A stretch of 64,000 nucleotides of DNA. It comes from CAZNSX01 sp964575845 (lineage in GTDB: Bacteria; UBA8248; CAZNSX01). The notes below the pieces were generated by a model. The model made no database searches. It saw nothing but the letters and a program-made list of their open reading frames with translations, and was not told where the DNA came from. The translations under genes and the position numbers were made by a program. Below are positions 35,144-43,801 of the stretch, piece after piece; the first letter of the stretch is position 1, and each line of letters opens with the position of its first letter. The stretch lies in assembly GCA_964575845.1 (NCBI GenBank), contig CAZNSX010000002.1, positions 248,001-312,000 on the forward strand. Reading direction: 5' to 3'.

Positions 35144-36388
35144 TCAGAAAAGGATGACCTCCACTTCCTCCCCCTCATGCAACCCCTCACTCTCAAGAGG
35201 GATTACGAGATAGCCTTCGGCTCGAAGCATGGTGGAAATGCTTCCTGAGCTCCCCATGAGGGGGTGGGCGAGGGACCCATCCTCATCCCTTTCCAGGGAA
35301 ACCCTCACGTAATCCTCCCTGCCTGGGGCTGAGGGGAGGTTTCGGGAGAGCCTCGCCTTGAGCCTCCCTCCCTCATCTTGCAGCCAGTCCTTCAAGCCTT
35401 CCATCCTCCGGATGAGAGGCCTTATGAAGGCCCGGAAAACCATGAGCGCGGAGACCGGGTGGCCCGGCATCCCGATTATGACCGCAGGCCTTCCCCCGGG
35501 TGCAGGGAGCTTCCCTATGATTGTGGGTTTGCCGGGCTTGATGGATATGCCGTGCACCAAAACCCCGGGCTCTCCCAGGGAGCTTATGGCCTCTACGGTG
35601 AAATCACGCCTCCCCATGGAGCTTCCGCCCGAGATGAGAACCAGTTCTGAGTCCTGAAGGGCATCTCTGATAGCCCCTTTCAATGCCTCGAGGTCATCGC
35701 GCACGATGGCTGAGGCCTCTGCTACGCCCCCCGCCTCCCTGACGGCTGCTGCGAGCGAGAAGCGGTTTATGTCCCGAATCTCGGCCGGCGCGGGCGCCAC
35801 ATCCGGCTCCACAAGCTCATCCCCCGTGGGGATCACACGGACGCGTGGTTTCCTCCACACCGTAAGCTCTGTTATGCCAACTGCGGCAAGAGCCCCGATG
35901 TCCTGGGGCCTGAGGCGGCTCCCCTCGGGGCGGATGAGCTCTCCCCTCTTGAGGTCTTCTCCCACTCTGAGCACATTCTCCCACGGGGCGGCGGAGCGAA
36001 CGAGCTGGATGGTCTCTTCATCCGCAGAGGCCGCGTACTCATCCATGAGGACAGCATCGGCCCCACGGGGCAGCATGCCTCCCGTATATATCCTCAAAGC
36101 CTCCCCCGGGCTCAGGGCGCAAGGGGGCGGACCTCCCATGGGGACCTCCCCGACGAGCCTGAGAAAGGCGGGAAGGCTCTCGCTGGCGCCGAAGGTATCG
36201 GCGGCCCGCACTGCAAAGCCATCCATTGTAGCCCGGTCAAAGGCGGGAAGCTCTTCGGGAGATAGAATATCCTCAGCAGCGACCCTTCCGGCCGCCTCGG
36301 AGAGAAGGACCCCCTCCTTCTCCTGGGGTCCAAAATCATCAAGCACTTTCCGGGCCTCAGCCGGGCTTATGACGGTAAAAAATTCCAT
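35144..36388 (-). CDS. moeA: Molybdopterin molybdotransferase MoeA
   Basis: A 414-residue stand-alone MoeA. Its motifs are A-D-A-V-L-M-D-E-Y, P-T-G-D-E-L-V-E-P-D, S-G-G-S-S-M-G-R-R-D-F-T and G-M-P-G-H-P-V-S-A. It is the first gene after the cofactor riboswitch and lies just upstream of the MoeA fusion. Having two MoeA proteins together is common where both Mo and W enzymes occur, so one may be selective for each metal; this is an inference. Confidence 0.94.
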   Translation of the reverse strand: MEFFTVISPAEARKVLDDFGPQEKEGVLLSEAAGRVAAEDILSPEELPAFDRATMDGFAVRAADTFGASESLPAFLRLVGEVPMGGPPPCALSPGEALRIYTGGMLPRGADAVLMDEYAASADEETIQLVRSAAPWENVLRVGEDLKRGELIRPEGSRLRPQDIGALAAVGITELTVWRKPRVRVIPTGDELVEPDVAPAPAEIRDINRFSLAAAVREAGGVAEASAIVRDDLEALKGAIRDALQDSELVLISGGSSMGRRDFTVEAISSLGEPGVLVHGISIKPGKPTIIGKLPAPGGRPAVIIGMPGHPVSALMVFRAFIRPLIRRMEGLKDWLQDEGGRLKARLSRNLPSAPGREDYVRVSLERDEDGSLAHPLMGSSGSISTMLRAEGYLVIPLESEGLHEGEEVEVILF

Positions 36389-36424
36389 CGCTCTTTTGAG
36401 CCTCGGGCTCCCTTGCCTCCTGCC

Positions 36425-36459
36425 AAAAGGCCAGCTCCCTCGCCCGGGTAGCTGGCCTT
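36425..36459 (-). terminator. Terminator hairpin between riboswitch and moeA
   Basis: AAGGCCAGCT pairs with AGCTGGCCTT (10 bp, 13-base loop) and is followed on the minus strand by TTTT. It lies between the riboswitch aptamer and the moeA start (36388), the position of an expression-platform terminator. The T-run is short, so it may also act as a structure that hides or exposes downstream sequence. Confidence 0.6.
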
Positions 36460-36468
36460 ATGAGAAGC

Positions 36469-36562
36469 CCTCCTTTCCGAACACGGGAGGCAACGACGTT
36501 TCCGTCGAGACCCTGACGGCCTGAGCCCCCTAGTGCTACCCTTAGGGGCACAGGCTCGGAGG
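36469..36562 (-). promoter_or_regulatory. Molybdenum/tungsten cofactor riboswitch (Moco/Tuco RNA motif)
   Basis: The minus-strand leader of moeA carries the conserved blocks I know from the E. coli moaA Moco RNA: AGCCTGTGC, GGGT in the P2 loop, GGCCGT, GCCTCCCGT and GGAAAGG. P1 is CCTCC/GGAGG. P2 is GCCCCTA/TAGGGGGC. A CGACG-GAAA-CGTCG stem matches the terminal hairpin. The segment between GGCCGT and that hairpin is only about 8 bases, so the P3 stem of E. coli is missing; RNAs lacking P3 have been proposed to sense the tungsten cofactor. It would regulate the moe-moa genes. Confidence 0.8.
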
Positions 36563-36584
36563 CCTTAAGCCCTATCGGATGCCT

Positions 36585-36818
36585 TTAAGTGCTCTTCTCC
36601 TCTGTTGCCTTCTTCTTCTCGGAGGAAACCTTCTCGGCTAGCTCGGCCTTGGCCTCCTCTTCATCATCTTCGGCACCTACGCTCTTCATGGCCTTGCGGA
36701 AGCTTCGGATGCCCTTGCCCAATCCTGAGCCTATTTCCGGAATCCGCTTAGCGCCGAAGATGAACACCACGATGAGGAGGATAATGATGAGCTCCTGGAC
36801 GCCCAAAGTCGGGAACAT
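36585..36818 (-). CDS. tatA: Twin-arginine translocase subunit TatA/TatE
   Basis: A 77-residue TatA/E. It has the N-terminal helix (about 5-22), then the F-G-A-K-R-I-P-E-I-G hinge, an amphipathic helix with G-I-R-S-F-R-K-A, and an acidic/lysine tail. It forms the protein-conducting part of the Tat system, which the formate dehydrogenase alpha subunit and the HybA-like protein here need. It sits just upstream of the riboswitch and downstream of the aminotransferase. Confidence 0.92.
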   Translation of the reverse strand: MFPTLGVQELIIILLIVVFIFGAKRIPEIGSGLGKGIRSFRKAMKSVGAEDDEEEAKAELAEKVSSEKKKATEEKST

Positions 36819-36852
36819 ATGCCCTCTCCCCTGATTACAAGACGGCTCATGC

Positions 36853-38217
36853 TCAGAAGCAACCGAGCATGCAGCTGCTTATCTTGATCCCCTCCTCATT
36901 GGCAACCCTGCCAATGGCGGAAAGGGGAGTTCCTTCATCCTCGGCCAGCTGATGGGCACGGTGGCAGCTGAGGCGGCCGCCCTTGGAGGCCCCCTTGACC
37001 GCTTCAGCCAGCTCAGGCTTCTCGCCGCCGTAGGCGACATCCAAGCCGGCGTAAACCCGAGTGGCCGCTGCCACGCCAGGACCGACCTGCTCGATGTGGC
37101 CGAGGTCCTTGAGGATCACCTCCAAGGCGGAGAGCAGGTACATGACGTGCTGTTGCCGGGCGCCCTCGCCCATGAGGCCGACTCTCCAGATCTTGCCAGC
37201 CACCTCCCCGAGCCCCCCTGCGATCTCTATATTGTAGTCGTTGAGGAGGTGGCCGCGGACCACTTTATCTGAGATGCCCTCGCTGAGGGAAATGCTATTG
37301 AGTGAGGCGGCCCGAAATCCCTCTTTCGCAAAGAGGCTCAAGCCCAGGGCCTCCATACCGGCCCGCAGGGCCTCAGCATTCAGGCGATGGCGCTCAAACC
37401 GGGGCTGAAGGCCTTCCTCGTGGACGAGGCGGAGAGCCTCCCTCAGAGCATAATTCATGATCGCCGGGCCCGTGTGGTGGTAGACACGCTCCTGAGTCCA
37501 GTACTTCTCAATGAGGCTCACATCCAGATACCAGTTGGGAACCTTGCTCTTTCGGTTATGAAGCTTCTCTCTGGCCTTGGGGCTCATGGTGAAGGGGGCC
37601 AGTCCCGGAGGAGCTCCAATGCACTTCTGGGAACCGCTGTAACAGATGTCGATATGCCAATTGTCAACTTCCACATTGACCCCGCCAAGAGAGGCCACGG
37701 TGTCGACTATGAAAAGGGCCCCGTGCTCCTGACAGAGGCGGCCGATCTCCTCCAGCGGCTGCTCAACTCCTGTGGAGGTTTCCACATGCACAACGGCAAC
37801 CACTTTGGTCTCGGGGTGCTTTTTGAGGGCCTCGGCCACGAGGGCGGGCTCTGTCGCCTCACCCCAGGGCACCTCGATGGCCTCAGCCCGGGCCCCGTAG
37901 CGGCTTGCCACCTCCACCATTCTCCCGCTGAAAAAGCCGTTTACTCCAACGATTACCCGGTCCCCTTCTTCCACTGAGTTTGCGAAGGCTGCCTCCATGC
38001 CGGCCATGCCAGTTCCAGAGATGGAGAAGGCAAGCTCGTTCTTGGTCTGGAAGAGATACCGCAGGAGATCCACGACCTCATCCATGATGTGCAGATAATC
38101 AGGGTCCATGTAACCAAGCACCGGCGTCGTCATGGCACGACTCACCCGAGGTGCCAGAATGCTGGGGCCCGGGCCCAGGAGAATCCGGTGGTGAGGGTTC
38201 AGCTCGAAATAGGACAT
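36853..38217 (-). CDS. Class V aminotransferase (alanine-glyoxylate type) with C-terminal cysteine tail
   Basis: A 454-residue PLP enzyme. Residues 1-385 are an alanine-glyoxylate/serine-pyruvate aminotransferase domain: L-L-G-P-G-P-S near 14, V-D-T-V-A-S-L-G-G near 171, and S-G-S-Q-K-C-I-G-A-P-P-G with PLP lysine K198. Residues about 403-454 are an extra domain ending I-K-I-S-S-C-M-L-G-C-F with cysteines 418, 449 and 453, not part of the usual fold. I have seen similar tails in anaerobes but cannot name one. It sits upstream of tatA. The extra cysteines may bind a metal. Confidence 0.88.
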   Translation of the reverse strand: MSYFELNPHHRILLGPGPSILAPRVSRAMTTPVLGYMDPDYLHIMDEVVDLLRYLFQTKNELAFSISGTGMAGMEAAFANSVEEGDRVIVGVNGFFSGRMVEVASRYGARAEAIEVPWGEATEPALVAEALKKHPETKVVAVVHVETSTGVEQPLEEIGRLCQEHGALFIVDTVASLGGVNVEVDNWHIDICYSGSQKCIGAPPGLAPFTMSPKAREKLHNRKSKVPNWYLDVSLIEKYWTQERVYHHTGPAIMNYALREALRLVHEEGLQPRFERHRLNAEALRAGMEALGLSLFAKEGFRAASLNSISLSEGISDKVVRGHLLNDYNIEIAGGLGEVAGKIWRVGLMGEGARQQHVMYLLSALEVILKDLGHIEQVGPGVAAATRVYAGLDVAYGGEKPELAEAVKGASKGGRLSCHRAHQLAEDEGTPLSAIGRVANEEGIKISSCMLGCF

Positions 38218-38500
38218 GTTGATTCGCTCCTCTGGCAGGAACTGAAAAATTATAAAATGCCCGGAAATTGCCCTGGGATTTCAGTCTAACACAAAGGGCT
38301 TGAAAAGCAATACTATTTTGCCCTGGCCCCGTTGCCTTTGGCTTCAGGGATAAACTCTTTGACACCCATATTCTTGATGAAATAGAATAAAATGAAATAA
38401 GTGCGAGTCGAGCGTAGTATCGCTTCCCCCATGCTGATTAAGGTGGTCCGAGAGAGGGGACCCGGTCCCTCCTTTGTGCTACCGGAGTGAGACGAGTCTG

Positions 38501-39541
38501 ATGGTAAAGGTCGGCATCGTTGGAGCCACTGGCTACACCGGGGCGGAGATAGTGAGGCTTCTTACCTCTCACCCCCGTGTGGTGATAACCTCCCTCACGG
38601 CCAAAATTGATGGCTCCCCAAAGGTCTATGAGCTCTTCCCCTCGTTGAGAGGGCATCTTGACCTCCCCGTAACAGAGCTCCGGGCGGAGGAGGTGGCCCA
38701 GAAGTGTGACCTCGTTTTCCTCGCCCTTCCTCACCGTGTCTCCATGCAGCATGTGCCCTTTTTTCTTGGGGCTGGGAAAAAGGTCATTGACTTGAGCGCC
38801 GACTACCGCTTCAGGGACGGCGCCCTTTACGAGAGATGGTATGGCGTCCGCCATACCCATGCGGAAGGGCTGAAAGAAGCTGTTTTCGGTATCCCCGAGC
38901 TTTTCAGGGAGAGGATTCAGAAGACACGCCTGCTTGCGAACCCGGGCTGCTACTCTACGGGTGTCATCCTATCGCTCGCTCCTCTGGCGGCGGCGGGTAA
39001 GCTGGCCGGGGCTTCTGTGATTGTGGATGCCAAGTCGGGGGTTTCGGGGGCGGGACGCTGGCCCGGTGACAGCTTTGCCTATGCCGAGCTCAACGAGAAC
39101 TTCAAGGCTTATAAGATAGGCCGCCATCAGCACGAGCCCGAGATGGAGATGGTTCTGGGTGAGCTCTCGGGAAGTGAGGTCAAGATTCTCTTCTCTCCTC
39201 ATCTCCTTCCCATAAGTCGGGGAATACTGAGTACTATCTATGTGAAGCTCAAAGACGCGGCTGAAGCCCAGGCTTTGCCCGACCTTTACAGGAGCTTTTA
39301 CAAGGGCTCCCCTTTCATACACATTTGCAACCTGGGGGACCTTCCCCAGATAAGGGATGTGCGCTGGACCAATAACTGCCACATAGGCTTCGCCACCGAC
39401 CCCGATGGAGAGTACCTGGTCATCGTCTCCGCCATCGACAACCTCATGAAGGGGGCCTCAGGGCAGGCTGTCCAGAACATGAACCTCATGCTCGGCTTTG
39501 AGGAAACGGAAGGGCTTTCCAGGGCAGCACCCCTGGTATAG
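38501..39541 (+). CDS. argC: N-acetyl-gamma-glutamyl-phosphate reductase
   Basis: A 346-residue NADPH-dependent enzyme of arginine synthesis that reduces N-acetylglutamyl phosphate to the semialdehyde. It shows the dinucleotide motif G-A-T-G-Y-T-G-A-E, the catalytic cysteine in N-P-G-C-Y-S-T-G, and D-A-K-S-G-V-S-G-A-G. The ATG at 38501 fits the family start; the nine extra residues upstream are unsupported. It stands alone, without the other arg genes. Confidence 0.95.
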   Translation: MVKVGIVGATGYTGAEIVRLLTSHPRVVITSLTAKIDGSPKVYELFPSLRGHLDLPVTELRAEEVAQKCDLVFLALPHRVSMQHVPFFLGAGKKVIDLSADYRFRDGALYERWYGVRHTHAEGLKEAVFGIPELFRERIQKTRLLANPGCYSTGVILSLAPLAAAGKLAGASVIVDAKSGVSGAGRWPGDSFAYAELNENFKAYKIGRHQHEPEMEMVLGELSGSEVKILFSPHLLPISRGILSTIYVKLKDAAEAQALPDLYRSFYKGSPFIHICNLGDLPQIRDVRWTNNCHIGFATDPDGEYLVIVSAIDNLMKGASGQAVQNMNLMLGFEETEGLSRAAPLV

Positions 39542-39904
39542 GTTATCAAAAGAACTCTCCCCGCTCCCGTTGAAGGACCTTTCCCCCTGCAGATATAAGA
39601 CTCGTACTGTTTTGCTAAAATCTGTTATTTCAAAGAGTTCAATGAAAAGGGGCTACAAGCGATCGACTACCGATCCTCTATTTTGCCCGAGCCTTCCCCG
39701 TCTGCATTCCACTGGGGCGGGAGCACGACTCAATCATGGATTTTGGCGGAAAGAGGGACGAATTTTTTCCTGCTTTGCATAATCCAGCCCTTTTCCGTAT
39801 TCTTATGGCGTGCTTTAACTATGGCGGGTTGGTTCCGAAGTGAATGACGTGCGGGAGAGACTCTTTGGCCGAGTCTCAGGAATATTCCCCGTTAGGAATG
39901 CTTC
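39542..39904. other. Intergenic stretch
   Basis: About 360 bases between argC and the cyclase gene. An open frame that runs on from argC in another frame (39498-39782) has no ribosome site. No RNA gene or repeat seen. Confidence 0.35.
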
Positions 39905-41701
39905 GTGGATAATCCTCCCATGTCGCAGCAAGGCTTAGAACGCAAGCTCTCCGCCATCCTCAACGCCGATGTCAAAGGCTACAGCCGACTTATGGGCGAT
40001 GATGAGGTGGCTACCATCCAAACCTTAACCGCATACCGGGAGGTGATGGCCACTCTTATCCAGCAGTACCGGGGCAGGGTGGTGGACACTCCGGGGGATA
40101 ATCTGCTGGCTGAGTTTGCGAGTGTGGTCGATGCTGTGCAGTGTGCCGTGGAGGTCCAGCAGGAGCTCGAAGCGAGGAATGTCGAGCTGCCCCCGCACCG
40201 CAGGATGGAATTTCGCATAGGCATAAACCTCGGGGATGTGGTTGTGGAGGGAGAGCGGATATATGGCGACGGAGTCAATATCGCGGCTCGGCTGGAAGGG
40301 ATGGCCGAGGGCGGAGGCATCTGCATCTCCGGGACCGCTTATGACCAGGTCGAGGGGAAGCTCTCCCTGGGGTATGAATACCTGGGAGAGCAGGCGGTCA
40401 AGAACATCAAGAAGCCGGTGCGGGCCTATCGGGTAGAGATGGAGCCCGGGGTTGCTGCCCTCAGGGTGAGGGGAGAGAGGGTGGTGGTTCCGGCCGGGAA
40501 GGCCCAGGCGCTCGAGTTGCCCGACAAGCCCTCGATTGCCGTGCTGCCCTTTGTCAACATGAGTGGAGACCCCGAGCAGGAGTATTTCAGCGACGGGATA
40601 ACTGAGGACCTCATCACCGACCTTTCCAAGATATCGGGCCTCTTTGTCATTGCCCGTAACTCGGCCTTTCTCTACAAGGGCGAGGCGGCGAACCTCCAGC
40701 AGGTGGGCCGGGAGTTGGGGGTGCGGTATGTGTTGGAGGGCAGCGTGCGCAGGGCGGGCGACAGGGTGCGGATCACGGCGCAGCTTGTCGATGCGAGGAC
40801 AGGCTATCACCTTTGGGCGGAGCGCTATGACCGGGACCTTAAAGACATTTTTGCCCTGCAGGATGAGGTCACGCAAAAGATAGTTGCGGCCCTGAAGGTG
40901 AAGCTGACGAGGGGGGAGATGGAGCTCCTTGAGCGCAAATACACGGACAACCCCGAGGCCTATGACTGCTACTTGCGCGGGTGGGATTATTGCTTATGCT
41001 TCACGAAAGAGGCGAATGCGAAGGCGCGGGAGATATATGAGAGGGCCATTGAGCTGGACCCGGAGTATGCGTTGGCGTATGTGGGCCTGGCCTGGACCCA
41101 TTTGAATGAGTGGTCCTTCGGATGGACTCAGGACCCAAGCTCTCTGGAGCTGGCTTTTGAGCTCGCCAAAAGGGCCGTGGCCCTGGATGACTCCCTGCCG
41201 GGAGCCTATATGATATTGGGCAATGTCTATCTTTGGAAAAAGCAGCATGAGAAGGCCATAGCCGAGGCGCAGAAGGCCATTTCCCTAAATCCCAATGACG
41301 CTGACAGCTATGCGCTCCTGGGGCATATCCTGAACTTTGCTGAAAGGCCGGAGGAGGCTATTGAGGTGACGGAGAAGGCGATGCGCCTTAACCCCCATTA
41401 TCCGGTTTTTTACTTATTTAATTTAGGCCATGCCTATCGCCTGATGGGGCGGTGTGCGGAGGCGATGGCGGCGCATAAGAGGGCCCTTGCGCGGAACCCC
41501 GATTTTATGCCATCCCATCTCCAACTGGCGAGCATCTATAGCGATCTAGGCCGGGAGGATGAGGCCCGGGCCGAGGTGGCAGAAATCCTCAGGATAAATC
41601 CCGATTTCACGCTGGAAGGTGCGATGCAGAGGTTCCCCCGCAAAGATCAAGCGGTATTAGAGCGCCTTGTTAACTCCCTGCGCAAGGTGGGTCTGAAGTG
41701 A
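39905..41701 (+). CDS. Class III adenylate cyclase - TolB-like - TPR protein
   Basis: A 598-residue regulator. Residues about 10-175 are a class III nucleotide cyclase domain with metal-binding aspartates in A-D-V-K-G-Y-S and G-D-N-L-L. Residues about 210-330 are a TolB-N-like segment (I-A-V-L-P-F-V-N-M-S-G-D-P). Residues about 345-590 are tetratricopeptide repeats (A-Y-V-G-L-A-W-T-H, A-L-L-G-H). No transmembrane helix is seen. The GTG at 39905 has AGGAATG upstream; an ATG at 39920 is a weaker choice. This architecture is common in rhizobia and deltaproteobacteria and probably makes cAMP; its signal is unknown. Confidence 0.88.
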   Translation: MDNPPMSQQGLERKLSAILNADVKGYSRLMGDDEVATIQTLTAYREVMATLIQQYRGRVVDTPGDNLLAEFASVVDAVQCAVEVQQELEARNVELPPHRRMEFRIGINLGDVVVEGERIYGDGVNIAARLEGMAEGGGICISGTAYDQVEGKLSLGYEYLGEQAVKNIKKPVRAYRVEMEPGVAALRVRGERVVVPAGKAQALELPDKPSIAVLPFVNMSGDPEQEYFSDGITEDLITDLSKISGLFVIARNSAFLYKGEAANLQQVGRELGVRYVLEGSVRRAGDRVRITAQLVDARTGYHLWAERYDRDLKDIFALQDEVTQKIVAALKVKLTRGEMELLERKYTDNPEAYDCYLRGWDYCLCFTKEANAKAREIYERAIELDPEYALAYVGLAWTHLNEWSFGWTQDPSSLELAFELAKRAVALDDSLPGAYMILGNVYLWKKQHEKAIAEAQKAISLNPNDADSYALLGHILNFAERPEEAIEVTEKAMRLNPHYPVFYLFNLGHAYRLMGRCAEAMAAHKRALARNPDFMPSHLQLASIYSDLGREDEARAEVAEILRINPDFTLEGAMQRFPRKDQAVLERLVNSLRKVGLK

Positions 41702-41840
41702 AGAGAGAGCGCCCAGCTCTCAGTGGCCAGCCAACGGCTTTCAGCCCGTTCTTCCAAATCATAACTCTTTTAACGGCAGCTCATGGGCCTGCCCCGGCAG
41801 AGAATTAGGTGGCCTTGAGGATTGGTGGATTTACCCGTGC

Positions 41841-42287
41841 CTACCGGTCCGGGTCCTGAAGGCGCAGGTTCTGAAGGATTTGCGCCTTGTGGTGGCTATC
41901 GTGCTCGAATATATGGAAGAGGATCCACGCTATGGGCTTCTCTCCGTGGCGCTCCTGGTGGCGGGTCTCCCTGAGGTCGTGGGAGCTTATTGAAGCCATG
42001 TAGGCGCGCGTCCTTTCTCTAACCCTTTGCAGGTCGTCGAGAATGTCGGAGAGCTTGGGGTGGCTCTCAGCCGTCCTCTCCTCCCGCTTCCCCTCCCCTC
42101 CGATTATTACTCGAATCCAGTAGTCCTCGGATGTGGCTATGTGGCGCAGGAGGTCGGCTATTGACCTCACCTTGGGGTGGTCTATGGGCTTCCAGTCGAG
42201 AGCCTCCTGGCTGAGTCCCTTGACCGCCCCCAAGAGCTCCTCTCTGATTTCATGGCAGAAGGGAAAGTAGCGCTCTTCCACACTCAT
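41841..42287 (-). CDS. DinB-family protein
   Basis: A 148-residue four-helix-bundle protein of the DinB/YfiT superfamily. It shows likely metal-binding histidines in L-R-H-I-A-T-S-E-D-Y and the C-terminal H-I-F-E-H-D-S-H-H. The ATG at 42287 has GGAGG 7 bases upstream. DinB proteins are metal-dependent thiol transferases or hydrolases of varied function; the substrate here is unknown. It lies downstream of two YceI genes on the same strand. Confidence 0.85.
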   Translation of the reverse strand: MSVEERYFPFCHEIREELLGAVKGLSQEALDWKPIDHPKVRSIADLLRHIATSEDYWIRVIIGGEGKREERTAESHPKLSDILDDLQRVRERTRAYMASISSHDLRETRHQERHGEKPIAWILFHIFEHDSHHKAQILQNLRLQDPDR

Positions 42288-42301
42288 ACCCAAACCTCCT
42301 C

Positions 42302-42961
42302 TCAGGGACGGGCTTCCTCAAAGGAAGCCCCGGGCTCCACCCGCCTTCCCGCTAGTTTCAGTTCCACATCCACCTCATCCCTCACCCTGAAGAACAGTAG
42401 AATCCGTGGCAAGCGAATGCCGAAGTCGCTCATCCTTATCGCTGTCGCTCCCTGAACGATGATACCCTCATCCTCCAGGCGCGCAATGACAGGAAAGGCA
42501 ACATCCCTGCTGACCCCGTGGAGGGTGAGGCTTGCCCTTAAAAGAAACTCGTCCCCCTCTTTATCTCCCCCCATGGGGGCAACCTCTCGCGCGGAGACCC
42601 TTATGACGGGATATCTGTTCACTTCCAGCATCTCCTCCCAGAGAATTCTATTGCCCCACCCGTAACCCGTATCAACGCTACCTGCTTCTATCTCCAGCGT
42701 TCCTCCTGCACGGGGGTGGAGGATTTGGGAGGAGGCATAAATATCTCCCCGCAGTTTCCCCGCTCTCGCCCACAGGCTGAAGAATAGAATCTTCGCCCCG
42801 ACCCTCACGAGGCTCCTCTGGGGATCCACCTCGAATCGGAGGAGAGGCCCTGATAGAGCCTCGGCCCGTGCTGCGGCGAAAGAGAGGAAAACCCAAACCG
42901 CCAGGGTAACGAAGCTCGCCCTCAGTCCCCTAAAATTTTTCGAAATCTCTTCCTGCTCCAT
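42302..42961 (-). CDS. YceI-family exported protein (copy 1)
   Basis: A 219-residue exported protein of the YceI lipocalin-like family, whose members bind polyisoprenoids in the periplasm. After the signal peptide (F-V-T-L-A-V-W-V-F to A-A-R-A near residue 35), strands carry F-E-V-D-P-Q-R-S, H-P-R-A-G-G-T and L-H-G-V-S-R-D. The ATG at 42961 lies just after the upstream YceI stop with GAGGAA before it. It is a divergent paralogue of the next gene. Role unknown. Confidence 0.82.
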   Translation of the reverse strand: MEQEEISKNFRGLRASFVTLAVWVFLSFAAARAEALSGPLLRFEVDPQRSLVRVGAKILFFSLWARAGKLRGDIYASSQILHPRAGGTLEIEAGSVDTGYGWGNRILWEEMLEVNRYPVIRVSAREVAPMGGDKEGDEFLLRASLTLHGVSRDVAFPVIARLEDEGIIVQGATAIRMSDFGIRLPRILLFFRVRDEVDVELKLAGRRVEPGASFEEARP

Positions 42962-42983
42962 TTCCTCAGGGAGGGGATCTCCC

Positions 42984-43586
42984 TCACTTTCCCTCAATGG
43001 GCGCGGCCAGTAAACTGAAGGAAATTTCAACCTCATCCTCTACCGCGAACACGATCAGAAAAACCGGCGGGTCTATGTCGAACTGCCTCATATCGAGCTT
43101 TACCCTTCCCTCCACATTGAGGTCGGGGCCAATGAAGCGGGCCCTGACCTTGGCCTCCAGCTCCCGGCTCACCCCCGTCAGCTCCAGAACCCCTCGGAAG
43201 ATAAACTCCCCCTCGGCCCCTTCCACGGGCCTCACGCCAAGGGCCCTGAAGACTATTTTCGGGTATTCAGAGACCTTGAGCACCTCTCTGCGCATGCGCC
43301 AGTCCCTGAGACGGTTTCCGGTCTCGATGCTTCCTGCATCGACCTCAAGATGGGCGCCCGCTTGAGGGTGGACGATGCCCCGCGAGGCATTAATGGTGCC
43401 CGAAAATCTCTTCGCCTCTCCCGTGACCACCCCGAATGGCGTTCCGACCAGGAGCTCGATGTGGCTCCTCTCGGGGTTAATCCTGAACCGAAGGAGCCCC
43501 TCCTCTGCTCGGGAGAGGCTTGGGGCTGATAAGAAGAATGAGGCGCAAGCGGCTGCTGCAAGACCCCTTAGGATCTTCGCTTCCAT
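42984..43586 (-). CDS. YceI-family exported protein (copy 2)
   Basis: A 200-residue YceI protein with signal peptide (A-A-A-C-A-S-F-F-L-S to L-S-R-A near 29). Its barrel motifs parallel copy 1: F-R-I-N-P-E-R-S, H-P-Q-A-G-A-H, L-T-G-V-S-R-E and F-D-I-D-P-P. The ATG at 43586 has GGGAGGG upstream; a longer frame to 43781 adds 65 residues with no signal peptide and is rejected. First of a three-gene run (yceI-yceI-dinB). Confidence 0.85.
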   Translation of the reverse strand: MEAKILRGLAAAACASFFLSAPSLSRAEEGLLRFRINPERSHIELLVGTPFGVVTGEAKRFSGTINASRGIVHPQAGAHLEVDAGSIETGNRLRDWRMRREVLKVSEYPKIVFRALGVRPVEGAEGEFIFRGVLELTGVSRELEAKVRARFIGPDLNVEGRVKLDMRQFDIDPPVFLIVFAVEDEVEISFSLLAAPIEGK

Positions 43587-43801
43587 GAGGGCATCCCTCC
43601 CTGAGTCAACCCTGCTTATCCCTCTCTTCTCAAGACGATTCTTACTATATTTGTGCCTTCTTGGCAAGGAAGGCCTCGGAGGGTGCTCCCCAGCCTCTGG
43701 GCGGTGCCGAACGCGGGTTCTCTTGACAGGTTCAGATAGAAAGGCTAAATAGAAGCGTTCTCCCAAGGGTCCTTTAGTCATGCTCTCTCTCAGGTAATGG
43801 A

